Shown: positions 11,727 to 23,950, counted from the first letter of the stretch. The stretch is DNA of 64,000 nt from Solen grandis (GCA_021229015.1 CM037777.1:50726443-50790442), one strand, 5' to 3'. Made by a program: numbers and translations. The notes: generated by a model from the sequence alone, not told the origin.

Positions 11727-12888
11727 ATGACGTCTGTAATAGAGGCAACTCGGGATGAACCGACAAAGAAAAAGTCAAAAGGGGACAAAAAGAGGAAGAA
11801 ATTCCGACTGAGTTGTTTATGTGCAGGGGGTGCTGACGATTTCGAGGAAAAAGACAAACCATACAAGAAAAACGAACTTCAGGAAGCTAGGAACGCGGAA
11901 GATAATATGGGACAGGCAGAGTCTAAACGTATAGGGCGAAGTAAAGGAGACGATCAGGAAATCGAGTTCGGGAAAGAGCCTGATATTAGCGGTGTTGTGG
12001 GGAAGCAGAAAGGAAATAAAAATACACAGAAGGTTGCTGATTTAGACAGCGATGCCAGACGTGTAGAAACTGAGCCAGGAGTTGATAAGGACGTGGAAGA
12101 TGGAGTTTCAAAGGATTTGCCAGCGTTGAAGAATGTTGAAATTGAGGTACATAACGCTGATGGTGGTGGAGTTAAAAATAAGGAGGATGTAAATGGTGAT
12201 GTGGCAAGAAGTGAAGATAAAGAGAGTGGTGTAAAAGCGGAAACCGTTGGCAAGACGCTTATTGTAAAGGAAACTGGTGCTGAAAATAATAACACGGAGA
12301 AATCTCTTGTCAAAGATAGTATTGATAGAGGTGAAAAGAAAAAGAAAACTAAGAAGCGAACAAAATCAGGATCTTCTTCAGAGAGTGACACTGCTGAATT
12401 CGAATCTTGTGATGAAGAAAACGGCGTGACAAAACAAGAAGCTGAGGCTGCTTCTAGCTCTACAAGTTCATCTAGTGATACTTCTGATAAAAACGAAGAC
12501 GAAATGGAAAATCCTAAGAAGCCACAATCTAGAAAACTGATGAAAATGCAAAGTAAAATATTAGACGCAGTATCTGGACAGAACGTGGAATCTATGTCAC
12601 CGGAGATAACTTTAGACTTACTGAGGGCTCCGAGTCTGAAACTGCTGTCCTCTCTGAACAAGAAGCTGAAGCAGAACAAAATGGATTGGAACCGAGAGTT
12701 TCTGGAACTGAACGGACTGGACGGTCTACTTGATCTGGTGGATACACTCGGGATACGGCGGGTCACACAGTTGGCTGACGCTCTCATGCTGCTGGAATGT
12801 GTCAACTGCATCAAAACCCTGTTGAACTCCAAGATGGGACATGGATACCTTGTTAAACACCGTGGCGCGCTCAACAGACTCGTGAAAG
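11727..12888 (+). CDS. INF2-like formin, alternative first coding exon A
   Basis: Seen: an open frame of 387 codons plus one base from an ATG with A at -3, ending AAAG|GTAGGG (phase 1 donor). A possible acceptor (TTTTTACAG) ends at 11722, so an upstream non-coding exon is likely. Residues 1-35 are Lys/Arg-rich and end in a basic stretch next to two cysteines (KKRKKFRLSCLC), which could bind membrane. Residues ~36-285 are charged, low-complexity and rich in Glu, Lys and Ser, with a Ser/Asp tract near 225-265. The last ~100 residues (LLRAPSLKLLSSLNKKLKQ; LLECVNCIKTLLNSKMG) match the start of the GBD/FH3 armadillo region of INF2-type formins. Known: this region forms the DID that holds formins inactive through the C-terminal DAD; INF2 nucleates, elongates and severs actin. 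Inferred: an isoform with a long regulatory N-terminus. The exact start and the 5' UTR are uncertain. Confidence 0.82.
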
Positions 12889-13308
12889 GTAGGGTCTCTT
12901 TATTTTGATATAATTTTAAATATAGAATATTTTGATTGACCCTTGACGACATAATAGCATGGCATAAAATGATAAACGGCCCGTATTTATTAAGCGTTTA
13001 CTCAAAATTGCTTCGTTAGCCACTGTTTGTATAACAAAATATATCTTAATAAAGTATTTTTTTCGTGACAGACTTTGTGAATAAGTAAGAATGTGCGCGG
13101 TTTAATTTTTTATGATGATAAAAGCTTTCATTACACCAGACGATTTTTTGCGATAAGTCCTTGGTCATAGTATCAAATGTGGGTTGATCTCTCAAAGATT
13201 TTGAACGCTTTTATTTCCGTGTCGCTTTGCAAAGTAAGACGATAATTGTATTCAGTCAGCTTGTGGGAAGACTTTCATGTGCATTTTCCCGTGACCGCAT
13301 GTTTGATT

Positions 13309-13549
13309 TTAACCCTTTCCTTCATAGAGGAAACCATGAAAAGACCTATGCGAACAGCATAAAACCAGATCAGCCTGCAAGTAACTCGCAGGCTGATCAG
13401 GTTTTATACTGTTCGCTGCTCCTCAGTGGTCTGGAAATGAGGAATTTATAATTAAATTTGGTAAGGTTTAACTGTGGTTTTCTGCAGATCAGGCTTTATG
13501 TGATACCTATTGAGTGCGTCAGATGAGTATATATGAGGGAAAGGGTTAA
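13309..13549 (+). mobile_element. piggyBac-type MITE (family P), copy 3
   Basis: TTAACCCTTTCCTTCATAGA start and AGGGAAAGGGTTAA end, ~240 bp. It lies ~420 bases downstream of the exon A donor, inside the first intron. Confidence 0.88.
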
Positions 13550-14159
13550 AACCACAGGATAGTATCTAGAGAAACACAGAATGAAGTAAAATGTAAATCC
13601 ATTGACTTTAGTACAAAATCATAAAACAAACTTGTTAAAGTGCGCGTCCATATGCTACATATTTTTTTATTTTTTTCTTGGATTTCAGACAAACAAGTTT
13701 AATATTTTTATTGAAAAAGAGGAGGTTCTTGCAAGCCTCTTATCATGTTCTATAAGACAAGTTTATTCTAGTTTTTTTTGTGTATATCAAAACACGAATT
13801 AGAAGCTTTAGCTTCAAAATATTTAGTGATTATGTGTAAATTCAGTCTTATTTAGGCTTCCTTGTATTCAGTCATTAAGCCTTATTTATTTCCTATGACC
13901 TGATATTATTTTCCATACTCACGGTAATATATTCCTATTTTATATGGATATGAGATTTATGCATTATTTTCCTAGTTCTGATCACGGAATGTAATTGCAT
14001 AGTTTCATTATTTGTTTCCTTACGCTTTACACTTAAAATCTGAAGAAAATGACTGAAGAATATAGTTGTGTCTGATTTCAAAAATATCGCTTTCATTTTA
14101 CCTTTCACCTTATATAGACTCATTTTGATGCAATGACAAACATAGAAAACTAAGATCAG

Positions 14160-15145
14160 GTAGCAGCTTCTTTCAGGAGTTGAGTGATCAGGGTCTCCTC
14201 TGTTTGCTTATACAATACTGTTTTTAGCTCACCTGAGCAAAGCTCAGGGTGAGCTATTGTGATCCGTGAGCGTCCGTCGTCCGTCGTGCGTCGTGTGGCG
14301 TCAACAATTTTTAGTGTTTACACTCTATCACCTTTATTTCTTGAGCAATCATCTTCAAACTTTAAGACAATGTTTATGACCATAATGTCTCGATTGAGTT
14401 CGATTATGGCAGAGATCCGTCAATTAGGTCAGGAGTTATGCCCCTTTTAATATTAAAAAAATGCCATATTTCACTTTGTTTACACTCTAGCATCTTCATC
14501 TTTTGAGCAATCATCTTCAAACTTTATGCCAATGCTTATGACCATAATGTCTCGATTAAGTTCGAGTATGGCTGAGATCGGTCAATTAGGTCAGGAGTTA
14601 AGCCCCTTTTGATATAAAAAAATGCCAGATTTCACTTTGTTTACACTCTAGCATCTTCATCTTTTGAGCAATCATCTTCAAACTTTATGGCAATGCTTAT
14701 GACCATAATGTCTCGATTGAGTTCGATTAAAGCTGAGATCTGTTGATAAGGTCAGGAGTTATGCCGCTTTAAATATAAAAAAATGCCAGATTTCACTTTG
14801 ATTACACTCTAGCATCTTCATTTTTTTAGCAATCTTTTTCAAACTTTAACAATGTTTATGCCCATAATTTCGCAATCGGGTTCAATTATAACTGATATTG
14901 ACAAGTTAATTTAGGAGTTATGCCCTTTTCACCATAAAAAAGCCAGATTTCACTTTTACACTCTAGCATCTTTATTTCTTGAGCAATCATCTTTCTCAGG
15001 TGAGCGATCAAGGGCCATCTTGGCCCTCTTGTTCAGATTCTACACAGTCTGCATGGCAAAGAAAGACTTACGGTTTCATTTAGTAAATTAACATATATCT
15101 CGTCACATACGAGTATGTTTACATAAATATTAATGAGTTGTAGGG
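14160..15145. repeat. dispersed repeat family T, copy 2, split by a modular element
   Basis: The left part (AGTGATCAGGGTCTCCTCTG ... ACAATACTGT) ends near 14220 and the right part (CAGATTCTACACAGTCTGCA ... TAAATATTAATGAG) resumes at 15034. The modular element 14221-15033 lies between. Copies 1 and 3 show the empty site. Confidence 0.75.
14221..15033 (+). mobile_element. modular element family M1, copy 1 (160 bp array)
   Basis: The left end TAGCTCACCTGAGC is inverted relative to CTCAGGTGAGCGA near the right end. The left part holds GAGCTATTGTGATCC and a GTCCGTCGTCCGTCGT stretch. Four to five modules of 160-162 bp follow (AAACTT at 14357, 14519, 14680, 14841). The right end is a hairpin AGGGCCA-TCT-TGGCCCT followed by CTTGTT. 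No credible ORF. A Helitron-like non-autonomous element is one option; there is no clear CTRR end. Confidence 0.75.
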
Positions 15146-15180
15146 GTCAAATACAATAATGCGAAACATCAATGCATTTG

Positions 15181-15232
15181 ATACATACATACATACATAC
15201 ATACATACATACATACATAATAATAATAATAT
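15181..15232 (+). repeat. (ACAT)n and (AAT)n microsatellites
   Basis: About ten ACAT units run into four or five AAT units. A poly-A tract of 26 follows at 15845-15870. Confidence 0.9.
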
Positions 15233-15459
15233 TAGAAAACAGCATATATAACCACAAACTCTGGGAGATATATGCATGATGGATATCTAACATGAAATCA
15301 GTGTGTCCATATTACGTGTTTTATGACGTCATTTTAAGCTTTTTTCGCACCGATTTAGAGGGGGGCGGGGAATGCTGTAAGTATTTTATTTCATTATCAA
15401 TCTTAATGGTATAAAGCACATGCGATGATTCATTGTCAGATGTTCAGATTTACTTTGCA

Positions 15460-15568
15460 TTAGGGAAAACCTTCTGAGTTAGTGAAATTTTGTTTGTTAC
15501 GGAAAACCTTCTGAGTTAGTGAAATTTTGTTTGTTAGGGAAAACCTTCTGAGTTAGTGAAATTTGTTT
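15460..15568 (+). repeat. ~36 bp tandem repeat, three units
   Basis: GGAAAACCTTCTGAGTTAGT followed by GAAATTTTGTTTGTTA occurs three times in direct order with very few differences. Confidence 0.88.
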
Positions 15569-15569
15569 G

Positions 15570-17550
15570 CTAATTAATGTTCACGTAAAGCACATCGTTA
15601 ATAAAATGTTTCCCGAATGTTAGGAAACATTGTTCATCTGACAAAAGAATAATTTTGGCTTTTGTGTAGTTCACAATTTTCCGCTGCGTATGCACTATAT
15701 CCCATTAAAATTGGTGAAGAAATAAATTACGTATAGCAGATTTCTTTTTCGAATCGAGGAAAAAAATAACAACGTTGCTTGTTGTAGCTTAGAATGACGT
15801 CATATACCATATAGGGCCACACTGTTTAAAATGATAATTTACTATAAAAAAAAAAAAAAAAAAAAAAAAACGAGATTTATTGAGAATTACTTGTCCGTGA
15901 AATAATAACAAAACTTTTCTTGCTTAGCGAGACCATCACTATATCACAGTAACATTTAAAAACATTTGAAATTTGAATTGCAAAGACATAATTTGAGATA
16001 AGGTATCACACTTGACGTGTACAAAAGTATGTATGTAAACAGCTGCTGACGTATTCATTGTGTGTACTTTCCCTGTAAATTTTGATTTAGAATGTGTAGT
16101 CAGTTATCCCTCTTTCCTGTATATATTCTGATGAACTTTCTTTTTTTGTAGGAGTTATGTCTTAGAGTAATAAGGGAAATAACCCAAACACATGTTCCTT
16201 AACGTTCGAATTGAGTTATAACCCTTGGGCTATGGTATTATAGTATGTGACTACGTTAACCTAACATTATTTAGACATGAATTAAAAATTGATATACGTG
16301 TAGTATCAGTTAGTACATTACGGGTTTGCAGAGTAATATTTTTAAATAGTTCTCGATAGAGGATCATCGTTTATCTTCTTTATTATCAGTAAAACCGATG
16401 TGCGATTACTCGCCATTAGCAAATTGGTTTGAATATCCCAGCCATGTCGTAATTTTCATTGAGTTAACCTATATAGTAAAGAGTATAAGAGGGAATGATG
16501 GATAAACGTGTAATTAAAATTCAAATTACAGTAATTAATTGAAGATTGGGGTTTGCTACTGGTACAGTCTCTCAGTCAGATAGCGACATTTAGTTAACAG
16601 AACAGAACAGAACATGTTTATTCTTAGACTTAAGCATAAATACGTTCATCATATAAACAAATTATATACAATGCTCGCATACTTGATAATTTTAATCAGA
16701 TAAATAGAATAGCTTTTCTGAGTGAAATCAATTTTAAGTGTAAGTGACATACACATGGTTATCGAATATGTAGAGATGTATCCAAAGTATAGAACGTTAT
16801 ATAGTTGTAGAATAAATAAGCAGTAAACTTAAATATAAAATGAAAAATAAACATTTAATACATATGAACATAGATGTAACAATCATAACAATACATGTAT
16901 CATTACGTAGTCATGAAACTTCTATATTTGAATGCATGTTTGGGAAGACCCTGAGTGGTCAAGATTCATCAGAGAAGAAAGAACCTCCGACTTTCAGCAA
17001 GCCGACTGAAAGGCTTCTTCACGTGAAAAATTCGAGCGGCTAGACCGAGTTTCAAACTCACAGTGGTGATAAATAAATACCTACAGGTGATATAGACTTG
17101 ATCGTTAAATGCAGATTAACTGCTAAATAAGGTGGACGCTAATAATGGTTCAACTGTATACCGACTACGTCACGAAGGCCTGGATTGGTATGTATTATTG
17201 ATGTAAATCTACGGGTGGCATTAATGGTCACCTCTTAGCCTCTACCATAATTGCTAAATTACACCAAACACACCGTATATACGCAAATAAGCAAACCAGG
17301 GCCTCTTCCTGTATTGTCTAAATATAATGGTCTGGAAAAAATGACTTGTCGAAGTAAAAGTAAAGGTATTTCATACTGTCGACACGTTCACTGACTTTAC
17401 AGCTTTTACCCTGGTTATCGGGCTACTAGTAGCCACCTGCCGATATCCCTGGGGAGTCTTTCACTCCACGTATGGCACCACACATTATGGCGCCACGGAA
17501 TTATAGCACCCATTTTCAATTGTGTGATGACTTAAAACTTCAAATGTGAA
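15570..17550. other. intron A, no gene recognised
   Basis: AT-rich with a poly-A tract (15845-15870) and a short AACAGA repeat (16602-16614). Short frames only. Confidence 0.5.
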
Positions 17551-17554
17551 AGAA

Positions 17555-17915
17555 TGCGACTAGGAGAATCCGAAGCAACCATAACTCCACCTTGCCCATT
17601 TTTTTTTTTTTTTCATTATTTCCCTTCTAAATTTTTGTTTCAATCTTTGTCGGGAGCATAACTCATAAACTATACAAGGTAGTGACATTAAACTTTAAAT
17701 ATGAATAGATGGTGGAATTGGGAAGTGCAGTAACCAAGAACCATATCTCTACCTTGACCAAGTTTTTAATTTTTTCCCTTTTATTAAATTTAAAAAAAAA
17801 AAATTCTGTTCAGAGAATAGCTTATTTACTATATTCTTGAAAACCATGCAAGGTGTTAACTTGAAACTTCATATACAGCTAGGAAAAGTGCAGTGACCAA
17901 GAACTATATGAAATA
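17555..17915 (+). repeat. modular array M4 (two to three ~161 bp units)
   Basis: AACCATAACTCCACCTTGCC near 17578 and GAACCATATCTCTACCTTGA near 17739 are 161 bases apart, and CAAGAACTATATG follows another ~160 bases later. Each is preceded by a TTAAACTTTAAATATGAATA-like core. Confidence 0.6.
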
Positions 17916-18224
17916 GTTCTTTATAAGTCTATATTACTTTAATCTCTCTGGTTTTTACTGTAATATAATTGCTGCTTAAGTGAGTATTGGCGTTTCAAAG
18001 AAAACGAAGTCAGATCATAAAAATGTAATTAGTAATGTTTTCCTTCTAGGCTTAGTTACGTATACTGGTAGCTTAGAATTTATTGCAAGATTTCCTTTTG
18101 TAAAATATCTTGAGCAGACGTTTTTATAAGCAGTAAAAGACGTTATTATTTTATCACATTATACCAGGAATAATAAATATCATATTATACCAGAAAGTGG
18201 ACATAAATCTCACATTATATTAAT

Positions 18225-18466
18225 TTAACCCTTTCCCTCATACAGACTCATTTTGTCGCACTCAATAGGTACCACATAAAGCCTGATCTGCAGAAAACCA
18301 CAGTTAAACCTTACCAAATTTAATTACAAAATTCTTATTTCCAGACCACTGAGGAGCAGCGAACAGCATAAAACTTGATCAGCCTGCGAGTTACTCGCAG
18401 GCTGATCTGGTTTTATGTTGTTCGCATAGGTCTTTTCATGGTTTCCTCTATGAGGGAAAGGGTTAA
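18225..18466 (-). mobile_element. piggyBac-type MITE (family P), copy 4, reverse
   Basis: The same element in reverse orientation: CATACAGACTCATTTTGTCG comes first and CATGGTTTCCTCTATGAGGG last. TTAA at both ends. Confidence 0.88.
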
Positions 18467-18599
18467 ATATAACTCAGAATAAATATCACAATATACAAGT
18501 AAGTTGAAATTAATATCGCAATCTACCTGGAAGTCAAAATAAGTCTAACTTTACAGCAGGAGGTCAAAAGACCAGGAAGTGAAATGGATGGAGATATGG

Positions 18600-18690
18600 G
18601 GGTGTGGAGGGGCTACGTGGCCAATTGGTTATAGTCGCTGGCTTACTATCACTTAGAACCTCCCAGCTGCGGGTTCGAGTCTCAAAAATA
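18600..18690 (+). repeat. tRNA-like SINE head, isolated
   Basis: GGGGCTACGTGGCCAATTGG resembles an A box and GCGGGTTCGAGTCTC a B box about 55 bases later. No recognised SINE body follows. Probably a remnant of family A. Confidence 0.45.
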
Positions 18691-18971
18691 CTTCAGAACA
18701 ATCCCATTTCAAACTCAATTACCATGCTCATATCTACATCGAAATTTAGGGCCTACCTTGACAGTATGGTCTGATCATTGATTTTTCATAGAATGATGCA
18801 TTCCAGCTGCTTTGCGATTGGTCGAAATTGCACTTTATTTTCGTTTATTTCCATGTATCCCCAAGATAGGTTAACTTTTAAAGTCCCCAGCCTAAAAAAA
18901 TCAGCCTTGAATCAAAGCTCTCTATCCACCTTAAATTATCCGAAAATCTGGAGACTGTTTATGTGTGTGTC

Positions 18972-19130
18972 TGTTTGCTTATTTTTGGGTTTAACGTCTT
19001 ACCGGCAGTGTTGCAGTCCTTTGGATATTTCATCTACACGAGACAAATATAGTGTAGCCTCACTGCGATATCTCGCCATACACTAATGGCATGCTGCAAT
19101 ACACATCATAGTATCCTTGCACTGGGGATT
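18972..19130 (-). repeat. SINE family B, minus-strand 3' half
   Basis: It begins at GTTTGCTTATTTTTGGGTTT (degenerate tail) and runs through TTAACGTCTTACCGGCAGTG and the family B core up to ATAGTATCCTTGCACTGG. The tRNA head is absent. Confidence 0.65.
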
Positions 19131-20010
19131 GTTCTTAACAAGGGAGATAAATAATTATGGGAATGAAGAATAATTTATACAAATGAAATATTTAACGAGT
19201 AACAAAATACTCTACGAATTTAATTTGTAAATCGGTACACACACACCCCCCGGTATCTTTCCAAAGAGCTTTCGAATCCCACCCAATCCAAAAAACTGAT
19301 TTATTTAAGAAAAGCTAATGATTAATACCATAAAGGAAGATATCCCTTGTTTATAAAAAAAATCATATCCCTTTTCAAAATACAACTGACATATGCATTG
19401 TAGCGGGTTTTTCAAGTGAGATTCGTATATAACTGTATCCAACACTCTCTATTGCTAGATTGTAACACTAGAGAAAAATCCATTCGATGTGATTAAAGAA
19501 TGATTTATCTAACATTACAAGTTCTAGGGGTTTACTTTCAGTTCACAGGATAAGATTATTTCAGGTGTATTATTTGCATGTATGGAAATTCTTACATGAA
19601 AATTCTTTTGATCTCATGAATATGCACGTGAAATTTACATGCCATAGCGGCGTTTTTACCAGGAGAATCAGCAACACTCCTCGACCCAAGTGAATTTTCT
19701 CGTGATTATTATATTGATTGCCATTTAATTGATATGGTAAAATATAGCATCGCACATGTAAACTGAGAGACCTAGAAGCAGATGTGCTTTTCTTGACAAA
19801 TGATAATTGAATGAGAAAAGACTATGGATTTAAGCTTAGCCAGTTCGCCCAGACCCCACCCCCACCCACCCTCGACTTTTGTCCATGTGGCCCCAACCCG
19901 GCTAGGTATCGATTAAAAAAATCTGCTACTGTGTCAATGTGCAAATCTACAGAAGGTCAATATGCAAATTTTAATTGCTTGTGAATAAAATTTGTATTCA
20001 AGAAGTTCTT

Positions 20011-20113
20011 GATGTTTCCGTGCATTCGGGGTCTTCCTCCACCTGTAATTAGCAGTATGTCGCTTTATGACTGAATACTGTCGAAGCGACGGTAAACTCA
20101 AATAGTCGAGTAC
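20011..20113 (+). repeat. SINE family A, 3' fragment
   Basis: It starts in the distal core (CGTGCATTCGGGGTCTTCCT) and runs through CTGTCGAAGCGACGGTAAAC to the tail. The head is missing. Confidence 0.75.
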
Positions 20114-20945
20114 AGTTGATGAGAACTGGTTTACCTGGTGTCAAAATAATGTACCTTATGGTTGTAACATGCCAGGTTAAGTAGGTCAATTACTGTAACG
20201 GCTATTAGTACTGCCGTGCGGCGAAATTCAAATTACACGCAAAGTAAAATAATGGTAGCAAAGCCTCTGTATTTTAGCTGATTAAATATTCTTATTGGTT
20301 TAGACACCTGTTTTAATTTGTTTCTCGCCAGGAGTAACATTATCGTTAACAACGACATTTCGGAGATAAAAACTATGAATTAAAACTGACATAAAGTTTT
20401 ACAAAATGACAGCAAAATAGCTATTGAGATCAAATTCAAGCAGGAGATATTATTTTCTTAGACACCAAGAATACGACATATCAACATCGGTTAAAAAGCA
20501 AAAAAAGTAACCGTGTTTTTTGTTTATCGTGCGATTTAAAATTTCCCGTCAGCAGTGCCAATAGCTTGTCTAAAGATTATTTTAAGATATATGTTTCTGT
20601 CGGTTGAATGTATATATAAAAATGCCCATCCTGCTCGGTTACTTTAAGCACCATTGACAATAATGAGAGCATCTGCTCTACTTTAAGATTGCCACTGTCA
20701 AACATTTACGATTATTCAGTTGGTAAAAGGGCTTTTTCCGCATGAAATAAAAAATGTTTTAAGTGAAATTAATTAAATGTTTTTATTTCATGCTAACTGG
20801 TGAAATACAGTGTTCTATCAGTGAGGTAAAATCCATATTCAACAGTATGAAGATATAGATCTGGAGGAACTACTTTTTTACTTATAAAGAAATGGTAGCA
20901 GCAGTTAGCATATATATTAAGATAAAAAGAAAATGTGTTGTTTTG

Positions 20946-21027
20946 TGTGGGTATAGTTATATCTCATCTCGAGGTAAATTTTTACAATTTTCACATTTTC
21001 TCTCGATGAGATATAACCCATATCCAC
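20946..21027. repeat. inverted repeat (imperfect ~26 bp stem)
   Basis: GTGGGTATAGTTATATCTCA and TGAGATATAACCCATATCCAC are complementary apart from a few bases, with an AT-rich ~28-base loop. Possibly a small MITE. Confidence 0.65.
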
Positions 21028-21189
21028 TTAAAACAAACAAATATCCTGTATTTACACATCAAGTTTGAGTTAGATTTGCCGACTCGATAGGGATTACAAA
21101 ATGGCCTGTACTTACGTTGTAGATATATTTACTCTTCTGATGAAAGACGAGAAAACAGGACAGTTACATTTACAGTTCTTCTGATCTAG

Positions 21190-21470
21190 CCCGAACACGG
21201 TAGCCGAGTGGTTAGAGTGCCCGCCCCGGAATCAGAAGGTCATGGGTTTGATGCTTAGTTTGAATGCTACTTGTATAACTTCCTAGCTTAGGGCTCATCA
21301 TATAAAGGTAGTTCCAGGACTGGTTGGCCCTGTGTCAGGATAATGTGACTGGGTGTGATATACGACATTATACTGTGGTGTAGCAGCACTGTATCTGTCT
21401 CAAGTAGACTCCAGGTGTCTGATTTACTGTTGGTGGGACGTTAAATCCATTAAACAAACAAACAAACAAG
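21190..21470 (+). repeat. SINE family B, near full-length copy
   Basis: Clear A box (CGGTAGCCGAGTGGTTAGAG), a diverged B box (GGGTTTGATGC), GTTCCAGGACTGGTTGGCCC, ACTGTATCTGTCTCAAGTAG, TGGTGGGACGTTAAATCC and an (ACAA)n tail. It serves as the plus-strand reference for the family. Confidence 0.82.
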
Positions 21471-21499
21471 AATCAATATAATTACTGTAAAAGGATGTT

Positions 21500-21602
21500 C
21501 AACAGCGTAGTATCTCTGTGGGGACAGGTCACTAGAAATAAATATGACTTAAATCTCCAAATGTCTGACATACCGTCGATGGGAAGTTAAACTAATCAAT
21601 AG
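21500..21602 (+). repeat. SINE family B, 3' fragment
   Basis: A diverged tail with TCTCCAAATGTCTGACATAC and GTCGATGGGAAGTTAAACTA lies just after the full-length copy. Possibly a second insertion or a partial duplication. Confidence 0.5.
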
Positions 21603-21694
21603 CAGTTCTTTGAGCCTGTTTAATTCGTATTGTTCCCAAAGCAAGATTCAAACCCACAAACCTTGGTCTCAGTTTTACTTTGAAACCTTACCAC

Positions 21695-21748
21695 CAGCGT
21701 CGGATACCCACGACTGCCTGAATGAGCGCTTGTGGGTTTCCGACGCTG
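21695..21748. repeat. inverted repeat (~19 bp stem)
   Basis: CAGCGTCGGATACCCACGA pairs with CTTGTGGGTTTCCGACGCTG except for one or two bases; loop ~15 bases. GC-rich compared with its surroundings. Confidence 0.7.
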
Positions 21749-22486
21749 CCTGACCACGAGAACCCTTATCTTTAATCGTCTTTAATTTAAATCATGGATT
21801 TGCCTGCATAAATGTAGGCAGGCAACTCGGAGACAAACTGGCAAGCATTATTTATTGATACAGCAGATGTTTTCTATATGAAATGTTTTCTTTTCCAAGT
21901 AAAGATCATTCCATTATTTTTATTTTTAGTACAATTCATCTTGTGTTTTTTATTGACTGAATTTTTATAAAGTAATATAATTAGTTCGATGCTATGTTTG
22001 GAGACCATCTGCAGTTCAGCAAATTGTTTGTGAGTTTTATATTCTCTATGTACTCTTAGACAATCGACAAAATGTGCATGTTTCATTGAATGGAGTCCGT
22101 GAAACAGTATGTGTATATACTTTGTTGACGTAAACCTTCCAGTTTCATGTCCTATAAAATAGTGATAATTAAATTAAATATACCCTCCAAAGATCGGGCG
22201 GAAGAGTTAAAGAAAAAAATAGCTTATAACGTTTTTATATTATATATTCACAGAAAGTCAATTATGGTGGAAGTACATATTTAATATAGGTAAAGATAAC
22301 TTTTTGGTCGATGTCCTCCATTATTATTAAAGATAAATAAAATTTAATTTAGGATTTTGTAGTGTATACGTTAACCGTTTAATTCATTAAACCAAGATTT
22401 CAGAAATTAAACGGTTGTAATAATCTAAGACTTAAGATCGTAAGATAACAATAACGCGTATAAAACATTATGATTTATATATTTTC

Positions 22487-22724
22487 TTAACCCTTTTTCC
22501 TCATAGAGGAAACCATGAAAAGACCTATGCGAACAACATAAAACCAGATCAGCCTGCGAGTAACTCGCAGGCTGATCAGGTTTTATGCTGTTCGCTGCTC
22601 CTCAGTGGAAATGAGGACTTTATAATTAAATTTGGTAAGGTTTAACTGTGGTTCTCTGCAGATCAGGGTTTATGTGCTACCTATTGAGTGCGTCAAAATG
22701 AGTCTATTTGAGGGAAAGGGTTAA
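22487..22724 (+). mobile_element. piggyBac-type MITE (family P), copy 5
   Basis: TTAACCCTTTTTCCTCATAG start, TTTGAGGGAAAGGGTTAA end. A short deletion removes TCT-G before GAAATGAGGAC. Otherwise intact. Confidence 0.88.
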
Positions 22725-22854
22725 ACCTACTGCTTCCTTTATAATAAGCATATCCTAATTATCGTGTTATGTAAAGAATTTCCATGTTGTTGAAGACATC
22801 AAGTAAATAAAGTTGATCATGTATGGGTTTTTAAAGTAAATGGGTATATATGAT

Positions 22855-23065
22855 CGTAAGACCGAGAGGTTAGAGCGTCCGCCTCGGGAGCGGGAGGTCG
22901 TAGGTTCTAATCCCAACCGCGACATACAAACTTGAGTCGTAAATAATAGTAGATATAGTTCCCTCGTGCCACATGTCTACGGCGTGATACTGCAGTGTGA
23001 CAGTATCATATCTGTCTTAAGTAGACATCGTCTGAAAAACTGTCGTTAAGACGTTCACCACCACC
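22855..23065 (+). repeat. SINE family B, internally deleted copy
   Basis: Head (AAGACCGAGAGGTTAGAGCG; B box TAGGTTCTAATCCC) followed by the distal body from GTGCCACATGTCTACGGCGT to AAACTGTCGTTAAGACGTTC. The middle with GGACTGGTTGGCC is missing. A short (CAC)n stretch replaces the ACAA tail. Confidence 0.7.
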
Positions 23066-23865
23066 ACCACACCATAACATATAAAACAGAAGGGGATAGA
23101 GAACCTAATGTATCCTTCTTGTTAAATCTACAAGATTGTTTGTATTTTAAGTCCCACTGATATTTTTTCCATCAGTTTCGTCACCCCGATATACTACATT
23201 CAAACCGTTTTGACTCCTGACATTTGGGTCAGTTTGAACTACCTTTGTATAATGTAGGCATACTACCATGGCATTTTCAGGAGTTTATAAGTTAACAACA
23301 GTCTTTCAAAAAACAGCATCTCTGCCAAGTTCAATACACTTCAAAAAGCAAAATGTCGCGTTGTAACAATTCAGCTAGTCGAGGTTATGTCAAGTCTAAT
23401 AAACCTGGAGACGCAAAATTATCCTACACCTCATTTCAATACGGAAGTAGTAACTTCTGATCAAAATGCAAGTTCAGAAGATGAAATAATATCGGAATGG
23501 AATATAAATCATGTATTCTTTGACTGCATCTCATCTGGGTCGAGATATGTATGAAAATGCTACGATGTGCTGTAGAAATGGACATGCACAATGTATAACT
23601 TATAATTTCCAACTTAACTGCGAAAAACAGACTGGTTCAACCCCGTTTGGTAAGATTAGATGGAGATTTTTTGCATTGACTGGTTATGTGTCATTGTGAC
23701 ATTGCTAACATTATCAACATATAAATGACAGTAAGTAATGTTATTAATCATGAAGGTTGTTTGGCAATTTTATTTGATATATTTCTTCTTTTTAAGGTTA
23801 TACATTCATCATTTAATTATAATCATGGTGCTTGGAATGTTTTTTGAATAGGCTCTCTTTCTCTA

Positions 23866-23950
23866 AGTCTATAAAGGCTTGCATTTATAAAATCCTACGA
23901 TCACTTGATGGACCATGATCACAATTTAATGATGGGTGGATTACCTTAAA
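23866..23950. mobile_element. MITE family S, right-half fragment
   Basis: CTATAAAGGCTTGCATTTAT, then GATGGACCATGATCACAATT and GATGGGTGGATTACCTT. It is the inverted complement of the left-half fragment at 35458. Confidence 0.55.

Larger units (their letters stand above)
19135..21185. other. intron A, no gene recognised
   Basis: Besides the SINE A fragment and the hairpin at 20946, nothing beyond AT-rich sequence with short frames. Confidence 0.5.

Noticed and set aside
11954..12952. 332-codon minus-strand open frame opposite exon A
   Set aside because: Exon A has formin homology and matching splice phases. The antisense frame is Ser/Phe-rich as expected from the complement of Glu/Lys/Asp codons, with no domain.
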